A DNA stretch of 64,000 nucleotides from Desulfobulbaceae bacterium BRH_c16a (GCA_000961725.1 LADS01000057.1:41220-105219); one strand, 5' to 3'; positions 8,397-17,469 are shown, numbered from the stretch's first letter. Translations and numbers: made by a program. Notes: generated by a model not told the origin, from the letters alone.

Positions 8397-9842
8397 CTAT
8401 ACCGCAAGAGTAGAATCAATATCCGTCATAGTTTCCGAATTCGCGGAAAGAAGCGGCAAAACGACCTCATGCAGGAATTCCTCAGTCTGTTCTTTTGCCC
8501 TGCCGGTAAACTTGGAATAGTCGCTGATCATGCTCTTCAATTCCTCGGCAGAGAAGGGGATGCGGGGATCTTCTGCAAGACGATCCAGCAGGTCGTTGTC
8601 TTTGCCTTCTTCCTTCACTATTTTTCCGGCAGCAAGAGAATGCTCCTTGACTATCTCATGCATTTCCTGCCTGCTTTCGCCTTTTTCCACCGCTTCCATG
8701 AGAATCTTTTCGGTGGCCATAAAGGGCAATTCAGCCATGATATGTTTATTGATTTGCGACGGAAATACAACCATATCAGATGTAATATTAATGAATAATT
8801 TAAGAATAGCGTCTGAAAGCAGAAAGCATTGCGGAATATCCATCCGTCTCACCGCCGAGTCATCAAGCGTTCTTTCAAACCATTGGTTGCTGTAGGTGGA
8901 AGCAAAATTCTGTGGCAAATTCATAAGTTTTCGCGCCAATCCGGTGAGTCTTTCCGATCTCATCGGGTTCCTTTTGTAGGCCATAGCCGACGAACCTGTC
9001 TGATTTTTCTCAAAAGGCTCTTCCTGAACCTTGAGATTGGAGAGCAAACGCAGATCTACTGCAAATTTATGGGCAGTCGCGCCAATTCCAGCGAGTGTTT
9101 CCGCCAGTTTCATGTCGAGTTTTCGGGTATAGGTTTGACCTGTTACATGAAAGGTGGCGTCAAACCCAAGCTTTTCCGCGACAAGTTGATCCATTTTACG
9201 GACCTTTTCATGATCGCCCTTGAAGAGTTCCAGAAAGGTGGCCTGGGTTCCAACCGTTCCTTTGGCGCCTCTCGCTTTCATCTGATCGAGATAATTGTCA
9301 ATGTATTCAAGATCCATAACAAGATCCTGGAGATACAGCGTATTTCTCTTGCCAACAGTAGTCGGTTGGGCAGGCTGGTAGTGGGTAAAACCGAGAGTAG
9401 CAAGAGATTTATGTTTTTCACAGAAAGCGGCCAGATTCTTGATAACCTGGAGCAGGGCTGCACGTACCAGATACATCGCCTTTTTCTGCACAATAAGGTC
9501 GGAATTGCATACGACAAACTGAGAAGTTGCCCCGAGATGAATAATGCCTGCAGCTTTAGGACACTTCAGACCAAACTCAAAAACATGGGCCATAACGTCA
9601 TGCCGTATTTCTTTTTCCTTTTTCGAAGCGATCTCATAATCGATGTTCGAGACGTTGGCACGCATTTCGTTCAACATTTCTTCAGTGACGAGCTCGTTCA
9701 ACCCAAGTTCATATTGTGCTTCGGCAAGCGCCAGCCAGCATTTTCGCCACAGGGTAAACTTGGTCTTTTCTGAAAAAAGCTGCTGCATCTCAAGGCTTGT
9801 ATAGCGACTGACAAGAGGCTCCTGATAGATTTCGTGAGACAT
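8397..9842 (-). CDS. purB: Adenylosuccinate lyase
   Basis: Catalyses two fumarate-releasing steps in purine synthesis: SAICAR to AICAR and adenylosuccinate to AMP. The protein is 481 aa from the ATG at 9842. This start has GGAG five bases upstream and matches the family start, unlike the longer frame from 9935. Fumarase/aspartase-superfamily elements are visible: HDVMAHV near 81-87, THYQPAQPTT near 153-162 and the signature GSSAMAYKRNP at 283-293, with the mobile-loop serines. At the signature Pro there is Ala (SSAMAYKRNP), a mild variant. It leads the purB-DUF4911-miaB unit. Confidence 0.95.
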   Translation of the reverse strand: MSHEIYQEPLVSRYTSLEMQQLFSEKTKFTLWRKCWLALAEAQYELGLNELVTEEMLNEMRANVSNIDYEIASKKEKEIRHDVMAHVFEFGLKCPKAAGIIHLGATSQFVVCNSDLIVQKKAMYLVRAALLQVIKNLAAFCEKHKSLATLGFTHYQPAQPTTVGKRNTLYLQDLVMDLEYIDNYLDQMKARGAKGTVGTQATFLELFKGDHEKVRKMDQLVAEKLGFDATFHVTGQTYTRKLDMKLAETLAGIGATAHKFAVDLRLLSNLKVQEEPFEKNQTGSSAMAYKRNPMRSERLTGLARKLMNLPQNFASTYSNQWFERTLDDSAVRRMDIPQCFLLSDAILKLFINITSDMVVFPSQINKHIMAELPFMATEKILMEAVEKGESRQEMHEIVKEHSLAAGKIVKEEGKDNDLLDRLAEDPRIPFSAEELKSMISDYSKFTGRAKEQTEEFLHEVVLPLLSANSETMTDIDSTLAV

Positions 9843-10282
9843 AAGAACTCCGTTCAACTTTAAATATAACTTCTTATCTATTTGTATTTTGGTTGTTATA
9901 CAGCTCAACAACGCGCCTAAATCAGCCAACTGCAAGCGGCGAAAGCCGTATCTATAGCATTTTTACAGAAAGAAATAAACCCAAGATGGCTCGAACCCCC
10001 GATAATCAAGGCCGGATCCACATATATAGCTATGTCGCATAATGTATATTATGTATATATAAATCTAAACAATGTGATATTAACATGTTGTAATACATTT
10101 ACTGTTTTTAAATGCGAAATAATTTCGGGTTGAGAAAAGTCTTCGACCGGAAACAATGAAGCCGCCTTCTTGGCTAATGCTTTGGTTTGGAACGTACGAA
10201 GGAAATCAGCATGTCACCCTTCATGCGTTTTGAGGGATGATTGATCGGATTGAGATTCGGCAATTTCTGCGGACTTGGCTAT
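9843..10282. other. 440-bp spacer between recJ and purB, no gene seen
   Basis: Between the recJ stop and the purB start, both on the minus strand, no convincing coding frame exists. The stretch 10020-10125 is very AT-rich with runs of TATA-like sequence. A CGGC-GAAA-GCCG mini-hairpin lies near 9939-9950. The purB promoter candidate is at its purB-proximal end. I saw no riboswitch fold that I could name. Confidence 0.5.
9881..9908 (-). promoter_or_regulatory. Possible promoter of the purB unit
   Basis: Reading the minus strand, TTGAGC (9903-9908), a 16-bp spacer and TACAAA (9881-9886) lie about 40-65 bp upstream of the purB start. Matches to consensus are partial, and the spacer is 1 bp short of ideal. 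Confidence 0.3.
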
Positions 10283-11998
10283 TCACACATCAATTACTCT
10301 TACCTGCCAGCTCACATTCCCCCTGAACCGGTTTATGGTTGGCACATAAAGAATACTTCTTTCAGGATCCTTCTGCACATCGTCGACCCTCTTTCCCAAG
10401 CTGAAACCTATTCCTTTCAGGTTCGAATATTTACCCCTGATTGTAAGATGCAGATGCTCGGAGCTTTTTCCGACCGTCCGTGCGTCGACTATTCGGGCCG
10501 ATTTGTCGTAGAATACCGGCTGCAGATTCCCTGGGCCAAAAGGTTCCAAAAGTTTCAAAAAAGACATGTTTTCTTCTGTCATCAGTTTTTCGACCGAGCA
10601 CTCGACATCGAAACGCCGTTTTCTTAAATGAGTCCGGGCCTGCCAGCTCTCTCTGGCGATTGCCGCAAAAGCCGCCTCGAATCCCGTCATATTCTCATGA
10701 CTTACAGAGAGACCTGCTGCCATTTCGTGTCCGCCGAACCGCTCGATCCATTTTGAACATATGCCGATCATTGCGAAAATATCCAGCCCCTCGATCGATC
10801 TCGCCGACCCAACATAGACTATAGAACCATTCGGCAGATTTTTTTGAGCAAAAACCATGGAAGGCACACCGTATATTTCAACTAGCCTGGATGCAACAAT
10901 TCCGGCAACACCCTGATGCAACTCTCCTTTTGCTATCACGCATTTGTTTTGTTCAACCAGACTGTTAGAAATTACATTTAAAGCTATTTCTAGATTATCT
11001 GCGCTTATTCTTCTTCGCTGTTCATTGAGTTCAGTGAGTTTCAGGATGAGGCTCCTGGCTCGCTTACGATTTTTTTCGGTGAGAATGTTCACCACAAGAT
11101 CACTCTCCCCCAGTCTTCCTGCGGCATTTATTTTAGGGCCGATCAGATACCCTATATCCTCGGAAGTTATATCGCCCGAACCTATATCGCACGAAGCGAG
11201 AAGTTCCTTGAGACCCGGGAACGGCGTTTCGCAAAGGGCCTCGAGTCCGGCCCTCACCAGGATTCTATTTGTGGTCGTCAAATCAACCACATCGGCAATG
11301 GTCCCCAGAGCTACAAAAGCAAGATAGTTTTTGAGATTCACCTTTCCCGTCAACTTCACAGGATCTTCCAGTTTTGCATATTCCGCTCGAATTCCTGCGG
11401 CCAGATAAAACGCTACACCTACACCCGCGAGTTGCTCCTTGTGAAAACCGCATGATGGTTGAGACGGATTGAGAATCAGGCAGTTCGGCATACCATCGCT
11501 CGGGAGATGGTGATGGTCGGTGACAATTACCGTCGCTCCAAGCCTTTTGATTTTTTCGATCTGAAGTGCATTCGAGATTCCGCAATCTACCGTAATAAGA
11601 AGAAAATCGTTGGCAAGAACTGTTTCTTTGCGCTCCAGGAACCACGCCATATTCAAGCCATACCCCTCTGTCATTCTGTTGGGGATATGCCAAACAACTT
11701 CCACTCCGAACTCATTGAAAAAATTAACTAATAGAGCTGTCCCGGTGGTACCGTCGACATCATAATCACCCCATATCACAATCTGCTTGCCGGAGGTCAT
11801 GTATTGAATGACAAGACAAACGGCCTGGGCAAGATTTTTCATGGCATCGGGCTGCGGCAGATCCGAGAGTTGCGGATAGAGAAATTTGCGCATCATTTCT
11901 TCACCTTCTACTCCACGTTCACGAAGCAACTCCCTGAAGAGAGGGGGAACTTCGAACAGGGAGTTGAGTACGATACCGCCCTTCTTTGGCCCCATCAC
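10283..11998 (-). CDS. recJ: Single-stranded-DNA-specific exonuclease RecJ
   Basis: 5'-3' exonuclease on single-stranded DNA, used in RecF-pathway recombination, mismatch repair and fork processing. The 571-aa protein shows the DHH phosphoesterase motifs: GDYDVDG (77-83), VDCG (137-140) and DHH (TDHHH, 161-163). A DHHA1 domain and a C-terminal OB-like region follow, with GGHEMAAG in the second half. The start overlaps the miaA stop by 4 bp (or 1 bp if the second Met is used), so it belongs to a comEA-like/miaA/recJ run in which each junction overlaps. No membrane or signal segments. Confidence 0.95.
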   Translation of the reverse strand: MMGPKKGGIVLNSLFEVPPLFRELLRERGVEGEEMMRKFLYPQLSDLPQPDAMKNLAQAVCLVIQYMTSGKQIVIWGDYDVDGTTGTALLVNFFNEFGVEVVWHIPNRMTEGYGLNMAWFLERKETVLANDFLLITVDCGISNALQIEKIKRLGATVIVTDHHHLPSDGMPNCLILNPSQPSCGFHKEQLAGVGVAFYLAAGIRAEYAKLEDPVKLTGKVNLKNYLAFVALGTIADVVDLTTTNRILVRAGLEALCETPFPGLKELLASCDIGSGDITSEDIGYLIGPKINAAGRLGESDLVVNILTEKNRKRARSLILKLTELNEQRRRISADNLEIALNVISNSLVEQNKCVIAKGELHQGVAGIVASRLVEIYGVPSMVFAQKNLPNGSIVYVGSARSIEGLDIFAMIGICSKWIERFGGHEMAAGLSVSHENMTGFEAAFAAIARESWQARTHLRKRRFDVECSVEKLMTEENMSFLKLLEPFGPGNLQPVFYDKSARIVDARTVGKSSEHLHLTIRGKYSNLKGIGFSLGKRVDDVQKDPERSILYVPTINRFRGNVSWQVRVIDV

Positions 11999-12954
11999 TT
12001 TCTCCGGTTTTGTTTTATGAGCCAGTCGCCTACTGCTTCGACAATCTCTTCTTTGGCCTGAACCTCATACCAGTGCAATCCCGGCATCGTTCGGAACCAG
12101 GTATACTGTCTTTTTGCATATCTTCTGGTATCTCTTGCCAGAAGTTCTGCCATCTCCTGCCGGGAATACTCTTCATGGATGTATCCGAGCATGTGCCGAT
12201 AGCCGATAGAACCAAAAGATTTCAGCTCTCTATGATAGCCCATTTCCAGAAGTTTTCTCACCTCGCCTTCAAGACCGTCGTCAAGCATCGTTTCGCAGCG
12301 ACGATTTATACGTTCATAGAGATCGCGACGATCGCATGTTAATCCTATTTCCAGCGTGTTGGCAAAAAGGGCCCCCGGGGTAAGTATCCTGTGCTCCTTG
12401 AGATGTTCCGACCAGGGAACTCCCGAGGCGTAGTACACTTCCAAGGCCCGCAGCAACCTGTGGGTGTCGTTTTCATGAATTCTTTCGGCGGATATACAAT
12501 CTATTGCCGATAATTCTTCATGTAGTTTCGAGCATCCTACGATGTGCAGGCGATGCCGCAGTTTTGCTCGTATTATCTCGTCAACCGGAACACCTGGGAA
12601 TATTCCTTGCAAAAGTGCCCGCAAATAAAGCCCTGTGCCACCAGTGAGAAGAGGCAATCGACCGCGGCCATGTATCTCGCCGATAGCATGCAATGCATCT
12701 TCGGCAAATCTGGCTGCATCATAATCCTGATCGGGATCAATAATATCAATCAAATGATGTGGTATCTCACTTCGCTCCTCAAGCGATGCTTTGGCGGTTC
12801 CGATATCCATGTACCTGTAGACCTGCATGGAATCGACACTGACAATTTCGCAATTGTATCGTCTGGCAATTCTCAGGCTAAGATCGGTTTTACCGATGGC
12901 CGTCGGCCCTACCACCACCAGAAGAGGTTTGTTGAATATGTCAATTGCCATCAC
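11995..12954 (-). CDS. miaA: tRNA dimethylallyltransferase MiaA
   Basis: Transfers the dimethylallyl group to A37 of UNN-reading tRNAs, producing the substrate of MiaB. The 319-aa protein carries a P-loop VVGPTAIGKTDL near 14-25, SVDSMQVYRYMDIGTAK near 40-56, which includes the catalytic Asp and the tRNA/DMAPP site, and a C-terminal QYTWFR block. The start overlaps the stop of the upstream helix-hairpin-helix gene by 4 bp, and the stop overlaps the recJ start. The separation of miaA and miaB by recJ and purB genes on the same strand is unremarkable. Confidence 0.96.
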   Translation of the reverse strand: MMAIDIFNKPLLVVVGPTAIGKTDLSLRIARRYNCEIVSVDSMQVYRYMDIGTAKASLEERSEIPHHLIDIIDPDQDYDAARFAEDALHAIGEIHGRGRLPLLTGGTGLYLRALLQGIFPGVPVDEIIRAKLRHRLHIVGCSKLHEELSAIDCISAERIHENDTHRLLRALEVYYASGVPWSEHLKEHRILTPGALFANTLEIGLTCDRRDLYERINRRCETMLDDGLEGEVRKLLEMGYHRELKSFGSIGYRHMLGYIHEEYSRQEMAELLARDTRRYAKRQYTWFRTMPGLHWYEVQAKEEIVEAVGDWLIKQNRRK

Positions 12955-13460
12955 GGGACCTCATCAAACAGCAGAAAGGGAGATAATGAAGCAGCGCGTT
13001 TTGCTCCAACACCTCGAATTTTCATCAAATCGTCAATATCTTCGAACGGCCCGAAGTGTTGACGGTGATACAGAAGAGAATCGGCCAGGGCAGGCCCGAT
13101 GCCTCTTATTGTCATCAGCAATTCTTTGTCGGCGCTGTTTATCGGGATGGGTTGAAAGAAAAAGGGTGAATGACCAGCGGGCATTACATCCAGTTGCATA
13201 AAATTATCATGCACCCTGTCAGACTCGACCATAAGCTGACCGGACGCTGTGGAGCGAAGATATATGGTGCTTTTCACGGCTGGTGGTTCCGAAAGCAAAG
13301 AAATCCCTTGAGACAAAAGACTCTGGGAAAAATAGAGGAAAGCAGCGACCAGCACAAGCTGCAGTCGTCCATCGCGCCTAAATTTTTGTTTTTCTTCAGT
13401 CAAAGTTACGTTCCTGGGGTCGAGATTGCCGAAATCTATCCGCTCATGGTAAAATTGCAA
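12951..13460 (-). CDS. ComEA-like membrane-anchored helix-hairpin-helix protein
   Basis: A 169-aa protein with an N-terminal basic stretch, one hydrophobic segment at about 33-55, a linker, and a C-terminal tandem helix-hairpin-helix domain of the ComEA type: INSADKELLMTIRGIGPALA, then a second hairpin ending KIRGVGAKRAASL. Known members bind double-stranded DNA during uptake for natural transformation. Many similar short proteins in non-competent bacteria have no proven role. It heads the overlapping unit with miaA and recJ and is divergent from trmL. I saw no other competence gene in the window, so the competence role is inference from the fold. Confidence 0.8.
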   Translation of the reverse strand: MQFYHERIDFGNLDPRNVTLTEEKQKFRRDGRLQLVLVAAFLYFSQSLLSQGISLLSEPPAVKSTIYLRSTASGQLMVESDRVHDNFMQLDVMPAGHSPFFFQPIPINSADKELLMTIRGIGPALADSLLYHRQHFGPFEDIDDLMKIRGVGAKRAASLSPFLLFDEVP

Positions 13461-13569
13461 TGTATTTACCTACCATCATGGCATCCGGGCGATTTTCGTT
13501 GTTTTGCTTCAGTTGAAGAGTTATATACCTTGTTTCCGGTTTTTTCCTCTTTCTGCAGCAAAAAATCAC

Positions 13570-14040
13570 ATGGACGACACACAACCTTTCAATATTGTAC
13601 TGGTAGAACCAGAGATTCCGCCCAACACCGGTTCGATCGCCAGGCTGTGCGGGGCGACAAACTCGGTGCTGCATCTCGTTCATCCTTTAGGTTTTTCAAC
13701 CGATAACAAGCACCTGATACGGGCCGGACTGGATTACTGGCAATTCGTCAAGATTCATCACTGGCAAAGTTTCGATGCGTTTTTACAGGCACAGCAAGAA
13801 CTGCAACTCTTTTTCTTTACCACAAAAGTTACCAGAAAGTACACCTCGGCGCAGTTCACACCGGGAGGCTACCTTATTTTTGGCAAAGAAACTCAAGGCT
13901 TGCCGGAAGATGTTCTGCAATTGTATGCCGACAGGTGCTATACTCTACCCATGAAAAATCCCAATATAAGAAGTTTGAACCTTGCCATGACCGCGGGGAT
14001 AGTCTTATATGAAGCGTTCCGGCAATGTGCAACAGAGTGA
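13570..14040 (+). CDS. trmL: tRNA (cytidine/uridine-34-2'-O)-methyltransferase TrmL
   Basis: SPOUT-superfamily enzyme methylating the ribose of the wobble nucleotide in certain leucine tRNAs. The 156-aa protein has the three SPOUT motifs: an N-terminal EIPPNTGSIARLC, LIFGKETQGLP in the middle, and the C-terminal IRSLNLAMTAGIVLYE, which forms the knotted SAM site. The ATG at 13570 gives the normal family start. The longer frame from 13504 adds an unconserved extension. No strong ribosome-binding site is visible. A terminator follows directly, then two inverted-repeat elements. Confidence 0.93.
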   Translation: MDDTQPFNIVLVEPEIPPNTGSIARLCGATNSVLHLVHPLGFSTDNKHLIRAGLDYWQFVKIHHWQSFDAFLQAQQELQLFFFTTKVTRKYTSAQFTPGGYLIFGKETQGLPEDVLQLYADRCYTLPMKNPNIRSLNLAMTAGIVLYEAFRQCATE

Positions 14041-14067
14041 TCCCTCTGTCGACCGAAGGGGATTTTT
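14039..14067 (+). terminator. Terminator after trmL
   Basis: A short GC stem (ATCCCT 14040-14045 against AGGGGAT 14057-14063, one bulge) is followed by TTTTTA (T-run 14063-14067). It lies immediately after the trmL stop codon. Confidence 0.55.
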
Positions 14068-14079
14068 ATCGATATATTA

Positions 14080-14224
14080 TAGTGTCTGTCCAGAAATGAG
14101 ATATTTTGTTCTAAATCGAGGCGATCGATGGATTAAACTGCAGGCATATAGTTGATATTCCGAGGATTAAATTTTGAGAGCAACGAAGAGTCAGGGCAAA
14201 ATAGCCATTTATGGACAGACACTA
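14080..14224. mobile_element. MITE-like inverted-repeat element 1
   Basis: About 141 bp bounded by TA dinucleotides (14080-14081 and 14223-14224) with imperfect terminal inverted repeats of about 28 bp. The outermost 12 bp (GTGTCTGTCCA plus flank) match perfectly at 14081-14092 and 14212-14223, and the similarity extends inward through AAATG and ATATTTTG with one indel. There is no open frame inside. TA-bounded non-coding elements of this size are typical miniature elements mobilised by Tc1/mariner-IS630-like transposases. The family assignment is inference. Confidence 0.6.
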
Positions 14225-14387
14225 GTGTCATGTCAAGCCTCAGATGTTGTAAGCTTGCGCCGCAATTTTGGTTTCCTGCGAGGCACGACTGAGAGAGCAT
14301 AGCAGCGCTATGTGACCGAAGAAGTAACGAAGTCAGGAAGCCAAAAGGGCAAGCAAGATATGACAGACGAGACTTGACAGGACACTA
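14223..14387. mobile_element. MITE-like inverted-repeat element 2, abutting element 1
   Basis: About 161 bp between TA 14223-14224 (shared with element 1) and TA 14386-14387. The terminal repeats read GTGTCATGTCAAGCCTC and, inverted, GTGTCCTGTCAAGTCTC (two mismatches). Inner repeats TTTTGGTTTCCTG (14266-14278) and its near complement (14334-14346), plus a central CATAGC-AGC-GCTATG hairpin (14298-14312), make the whole element close to one long fold-back. It differs from element 1 inside but shares the outermost GTGTC and TA borders. No coding frame. Confidence 0.6.
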
Positions 14388-14437
14388 GTTAGTGGCACCA
14401 CTTCCATTTCTAACACTCATTACAGGAGAAGAATTCA

Positions 14438-15526
14438 ATGGCTGACCGTGTATTCAATTTCAGTCCGGGACCGGCAACACTCCCTTACGAAGTATTGCTG
14501 AAAGCCGGGAAAGATGTTGTAAATTTTCAGGAAACAGGAATCGGGCTTATAGAAATGAGTCACCGTTCCAAGGAATTTATTGCCGTCACCGATGAGACTG
14601 AGGCCAATCTTCGCGACCTGATGAGCATTCCCGATAATTACAAGGTTCTGTTTTTACAGGGTGGAGCTTCAACTCAGTTTTTCATGATTCCCATGAACTT
14701 ATTGGGAGCCGGGAAAAAAGCATCCTATCTCAACACCGGGACCTGGTCGAAAAAAGCGATCAAAGAGGCACAGCTCTTTGGTGAAGTTGAAGTTCCTTAT
14801 TCCAGTGAAGAGACCGGATTCAAACGGGTTCCTCAGCCGGGAGAATACACGGTTGCCGAAAACTCGGAATACCTCTACTACGTCTCCAACAACACCATTT
14901 ACGGCACCCAGTTCCCGAAAGCTCCCGAGACGGAAAAGATGCTGGTAAGCGACATGAGCTCCGACATCCTCTCCCGCCCGGTCGATGTCTCAAAGCACGG
15001 GCTCATCTTTGCCGGCGCCCAAAAAAATCTGGGACCGGCCGGCGTGACCATCGTTATCATCCGAGAAGATCTCCTGGTACGGACTCCTGCCAACACCCCT
15101 ACAATGCTCGCATACAAGACCCATGCCGACAAGGGGTCGATGTTCAACACCCCTCCTTGTTTTGCAATCTACGTGGTTGGCGAAGTATTGAAGTGGCTCA
15201 AGCAGCTCGGCGGCGTCACCGTTATTGAAAAAATGAATATCGAGAAAGCAAACCTTCTTTATAATGCAATTGACGCAAGCGATTATTACCGAGGGCATGC
15301 CGAGAAAGAATCCCGTTCGCTGATGAATATCCCCTTCACTCTTCCCTCCAAGGAACTTGAGGCAAAATTCATCGCCGAGGCAACAGCCAGAGGGCTGAAC
15401 GGCCTCAAGGGACATCGCTCGATCGGCGGATGCCGGGCTTCCATCTACAACGCGTTCCCGCAAGAAGGCGTGGTTAAGCTGGTTGAATTCATGAAGGAAT
15501 TTGAGGCGAAAAATCCGATAGCCTGA
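14438..15526 (+). CDS. serC: Phosphoserine aminotransferase
   Basis: PLP-dependent class V aminotransferase making 3-phosphoserine from 3-phosphohydroxypyruvate, the second step of serine synthesis. The same enzyme family also acts in vitamin B6 synthesis. The 362-aa protein opens with FNFSPGPATLP, which is diagnostic for SerC. The PLP lysine is Lys196 in FAGAQKNLGPAG, and HRSKEF near 42-47 is conserved. A clear AGGAG site precedes the ATG. The stop shares one base with the start of the next gene (TGATG). The two inverted-repeat elements sit directly in its upstream region and could affect its promoter. Confidence 0.96.
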   Translation: MADRVFNFSPGPATLPYEVLLKAGKDVVNFQETGIGLIEMSHRSKEFIAVTDETEANLRDLMSIPDNYKVLFLQGGASTQFFMIPMNLLGAGKKASYLNTGTWSKKAIKEAQLFGEVEVPYSSEETGFKRVPQPGEYTVAENSEYLYYVSNNTIYGTQFPKAPETEKMLVSDMSSDILSRPVDVSKHGLIFAGAQKNLGPAGVTIVIIREDLLVRTPANTPTMLAYKTHADKGSMFNTPPCFAIYVVGEVLKWLKQLGGVTVIEKMNIEKANLLYNAIDASDYYRGHAEKESRSLMNIPFTLPSKELEAKFIAEATARGLNGLKGHRSIGGCRASIYNAFPQEGVVKLVEFMKEFEAKNPIA

Positions 15527-16395
15527 TGCAGTATGTAGGTAATGTCATCCGACCGCCCAGTGAGGCAGATTCCATAATCCTCCAGGTGACGGTCGGATGC
15601 TCTTATAATAAGTGTACTTTTTGTGGTGCCTATAAAGATGTCCGCTTCGCTCTCAAAGATGAAGAAGCAATAAGACAGGATCTTCTCTTTGCCCGCCGGT
15701 ATTGTCGCAACGCCAACCGCCTCTTTCTTGCCGACGGGGATGTGCTTATCCTCTCCCAGAAAAGACTGATACGACTCTTTCTCCTGATCCGTGAGCATTT
15801 GCCCCGGATAAACCGAATCTCACTGTATGGCAATGCCCGGGCGATTCGGGGGAAAAGTGCTGCTCAACTGAGTGAATTGAAATCTCTCGGCCTCAGCCGG
15901 GTATACATGGGACTTGAAAGTGGCTGTGACCTTGTCTTGGGGAGTATCGACAAGGGTGAGACAGCCAAAAGCCAATGTGCTGCTGCAGCCTCTATAAGGC
16001 AAGCCGGAATATTTCTTTCGATCACCGCCCTTCTTGGACTTGGAGGAGTGTCCTTGTCAGAACGTCATGCCGTTGAGACCGGCAAGGTGCTGGCGGCCAT
16101 GGCGCCGCACCAGATCGCCGTACTCACTCTCATCCCACTTGAGAATACCCAATTGGGCAGGGATGTACTTTCCGGTAAATTTGTCCTGCCGGGACCCGAT
16201 CTTATCCTTCAGGAACTTTACCTGCTTCTTTATCAACTGACAGGAATCAGGTGTCAGTTCCATGCCAACCATGCTTCGACCTATTTGCCGCTCGCCGGCA
16301 GGTTGCCGAAAGACAGGGATGAGCTTTTAAAAAGAATACAACAAGCCATGAATGGCGCTGTTGCACTTGTCCCTGAACAAAGGAGAGCCTTGTGA
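15526..16395 (+). CDS. Radical SAM protein with CX4CX2C motif, function unknown
   Basis: A 289-aa radical SAM protein. The cluster cysteines are Cys25, Cys30 and Cys33 in VGCSYNKCTFC. The first spacing is four residues rather than the usual three. Downstream there is a GNARAI block and MGLESG near the SAM-binding strands, and the protein ends without an extra cluster domain. Similar CX4CX2C proteins are annotated only as radical SAM proteins, and I know of no established reaction. It overlaps the serC stop by one base and the rlmN start by 4 bp, so it is translated within a serC-rlmN unit. Coproporphyrinogen-oxidase-like or B12-type functions are not supported by any visible domain. Confidence 0.75.
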   Translation: MQYVGNVIRPPSEADSIILQVTVGCSYNKCTFCGAYKDVRFALKDEEAIRQDLLFARRYCRNANRLFLADGDVLILSQKRLIRLFLLIREHLPRINRISLYGNARAIRGKSAAQLSELKSLGLSRVYMGLESGCDLVLGSIDKGETAKSQCAAAASIRQAGIFLSITALLGLGGVSLSERHAVETGKVLAAMAPHQIAVLTLIPLENTQLGRDVLSGKFVLPGPDLILQELYLLLYQLTGIRCQFHANHASTYLPLAGRLPKDRDELLKRIQQAMNGAVALVPEQRRAL

Positions 16396-17465
16396 GCATC
16401 ACCGCAGAAAAAGTCGATTTAAAAAATCTCACCCAGGCCGGCTTGATTGCCTTTGCGGAAAGTCTCGGCCAGCCGGCCTTTCGCGGCAAACAGATTATGG
16501 GATGGCTGTACCGTCCGGGAATTACCGAATTCTCTCAGATGACCGATCTGGCAAAGGTTTTCAGGAATATTCTGGAAGAAAAGGCCTTCGTCTCCCGCTT
16601 CACCGATCCACTCATCGAGAAATCGGATGACGGTTGTGTCAAGTTCGGCTTTCGGCTCAGTGACGGCAACATTATAGAATCGGTCCTCATTCCGGAGCCG
16701 GACAGAAACACCTTGTGCATCTCTTCCCAGGTGGGTTGCGCCATGGGATGCTCTTTCTGCCTTACCGGGACCATGGGGTTTAAAAGAAATCTGACCCCGT
16801 CGGAAATTGTCAACCAGATATGCGGCGCAAGAGACTATCTCCTCGCCCAACCCAAAGAGCTGCTTATCGGTCCGGACCGGGTCACCAATGTTGTATACAT
16901 GGGAATGGGAGAGCCGCTCAACAATCTGGAAAACGTTCTCGCCTCTCTGTCGATTATCACCGAACAGAAAGGCCTTGACCTGACCAGCCGGAGAATCACG
17001 GTCTCAACCTGCGGTATAGTACCGAAGATGAGGGAACTGGGGGAGAAATCGCCTGTAAATCTGGCGATCTCCCTGCATGCCGTAAATGATGAAACACGGC
17101 GCAGGCTGATGCCGATCAATGATCGTTACAGTATAGACGAGCTGCTGGATGCCTGCCGCGACTTCCCGATGCCGAAAAGAAAAAGAATAATGTTCGAGTA
17201 CATCCTGCTGAAAGGCATCAACGATTCGGATCGGGATGCCAGGGAACTCGCCCGCAAATTATCCGGCATCCCCTGTAAGATAAATCTCCTTCCCTATAAC
17301 GAATCGCCGGGACTTCCGTATGAAAGCCCCGGCATGAAAAGGCTCCTTGCTTTTCAGCAGATCCTTCTGGATGCGCACTACACGGTGTTTATCAGGAACA
17401 GTCGCGGTTCGGATATTTCAGCCGCATGTGGCCAGCTTGCCACTGAGAACTCCCCGCGACGCTAG
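16392..17465 (+). CDS. rlmN: 23S rRNA/tRNA adenine-C2 methyltransferase RlmN
   Basis: Dual-specificity radical SAM enzyme that methylates A2503 of 23S rRNA and A37 of some tRNAs. The 357-aa protein begins at GTG 16392 with AGGAG at 16381-16385. This GTG overlaps the previous stop (GTGA). CX3CX2C is Cys116/Cys120/Cys123 (CAMGCSFC). The C-terminal catalytic cysteine is Cys346 in SDISAACGQL. The GEPLNN and RRITVSTCG segments are typical and include the second conserved cysteine. The gene ends just before a 136-bp fold-back element separating it from the convergent DUF445 gene. Confidence 0.96.
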   Translation: MSITAEKVDLKNLTQAGLIAFAESLGQPAFRGKQIMGWLYRPGITEFSQMTDLAKVFRNILEEKAFVSRFTDPLIEKSDDGCVKFGFRLSDGNIIESVLIPEPDRNTLCISSQVGCAMGCSFCLTGTMGFKRNLTPSEIVNQICGARDYLLAQPKELLIGPDRVTNVVYMGMGEPLNNLENVLASLSIITEQKGLDLTSRRITVSTCGIVPKMRELGEKSPVNLAISLHAVNDETRRRLMPINDRYSIDELLDACRDFPMPKRKRIMFEYILLKGINDSDRDARELARKLSGIPCKINLLPYNESPGLPYESPGMKRLLAFQQILLDAHYTVFIRNSRGSDISAACGQLATENSPRR

Positions 17466-17469
17466 AAGC

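Noticed and set aside
9985..10022. tRNA-like T-loop (GGTTCGAGCC on the minus strand) between recJ and purB
   Set aside because: The stem after the loop does not pair and no acceptor or anticodon arm can be drawn, so a tRNA or tRNA remnant is not supported.
9936..10282. A cyclic-di-GMP or other riboswitch upstream of purB
   Set aside because: The conserved core bases of the known classes are missing.
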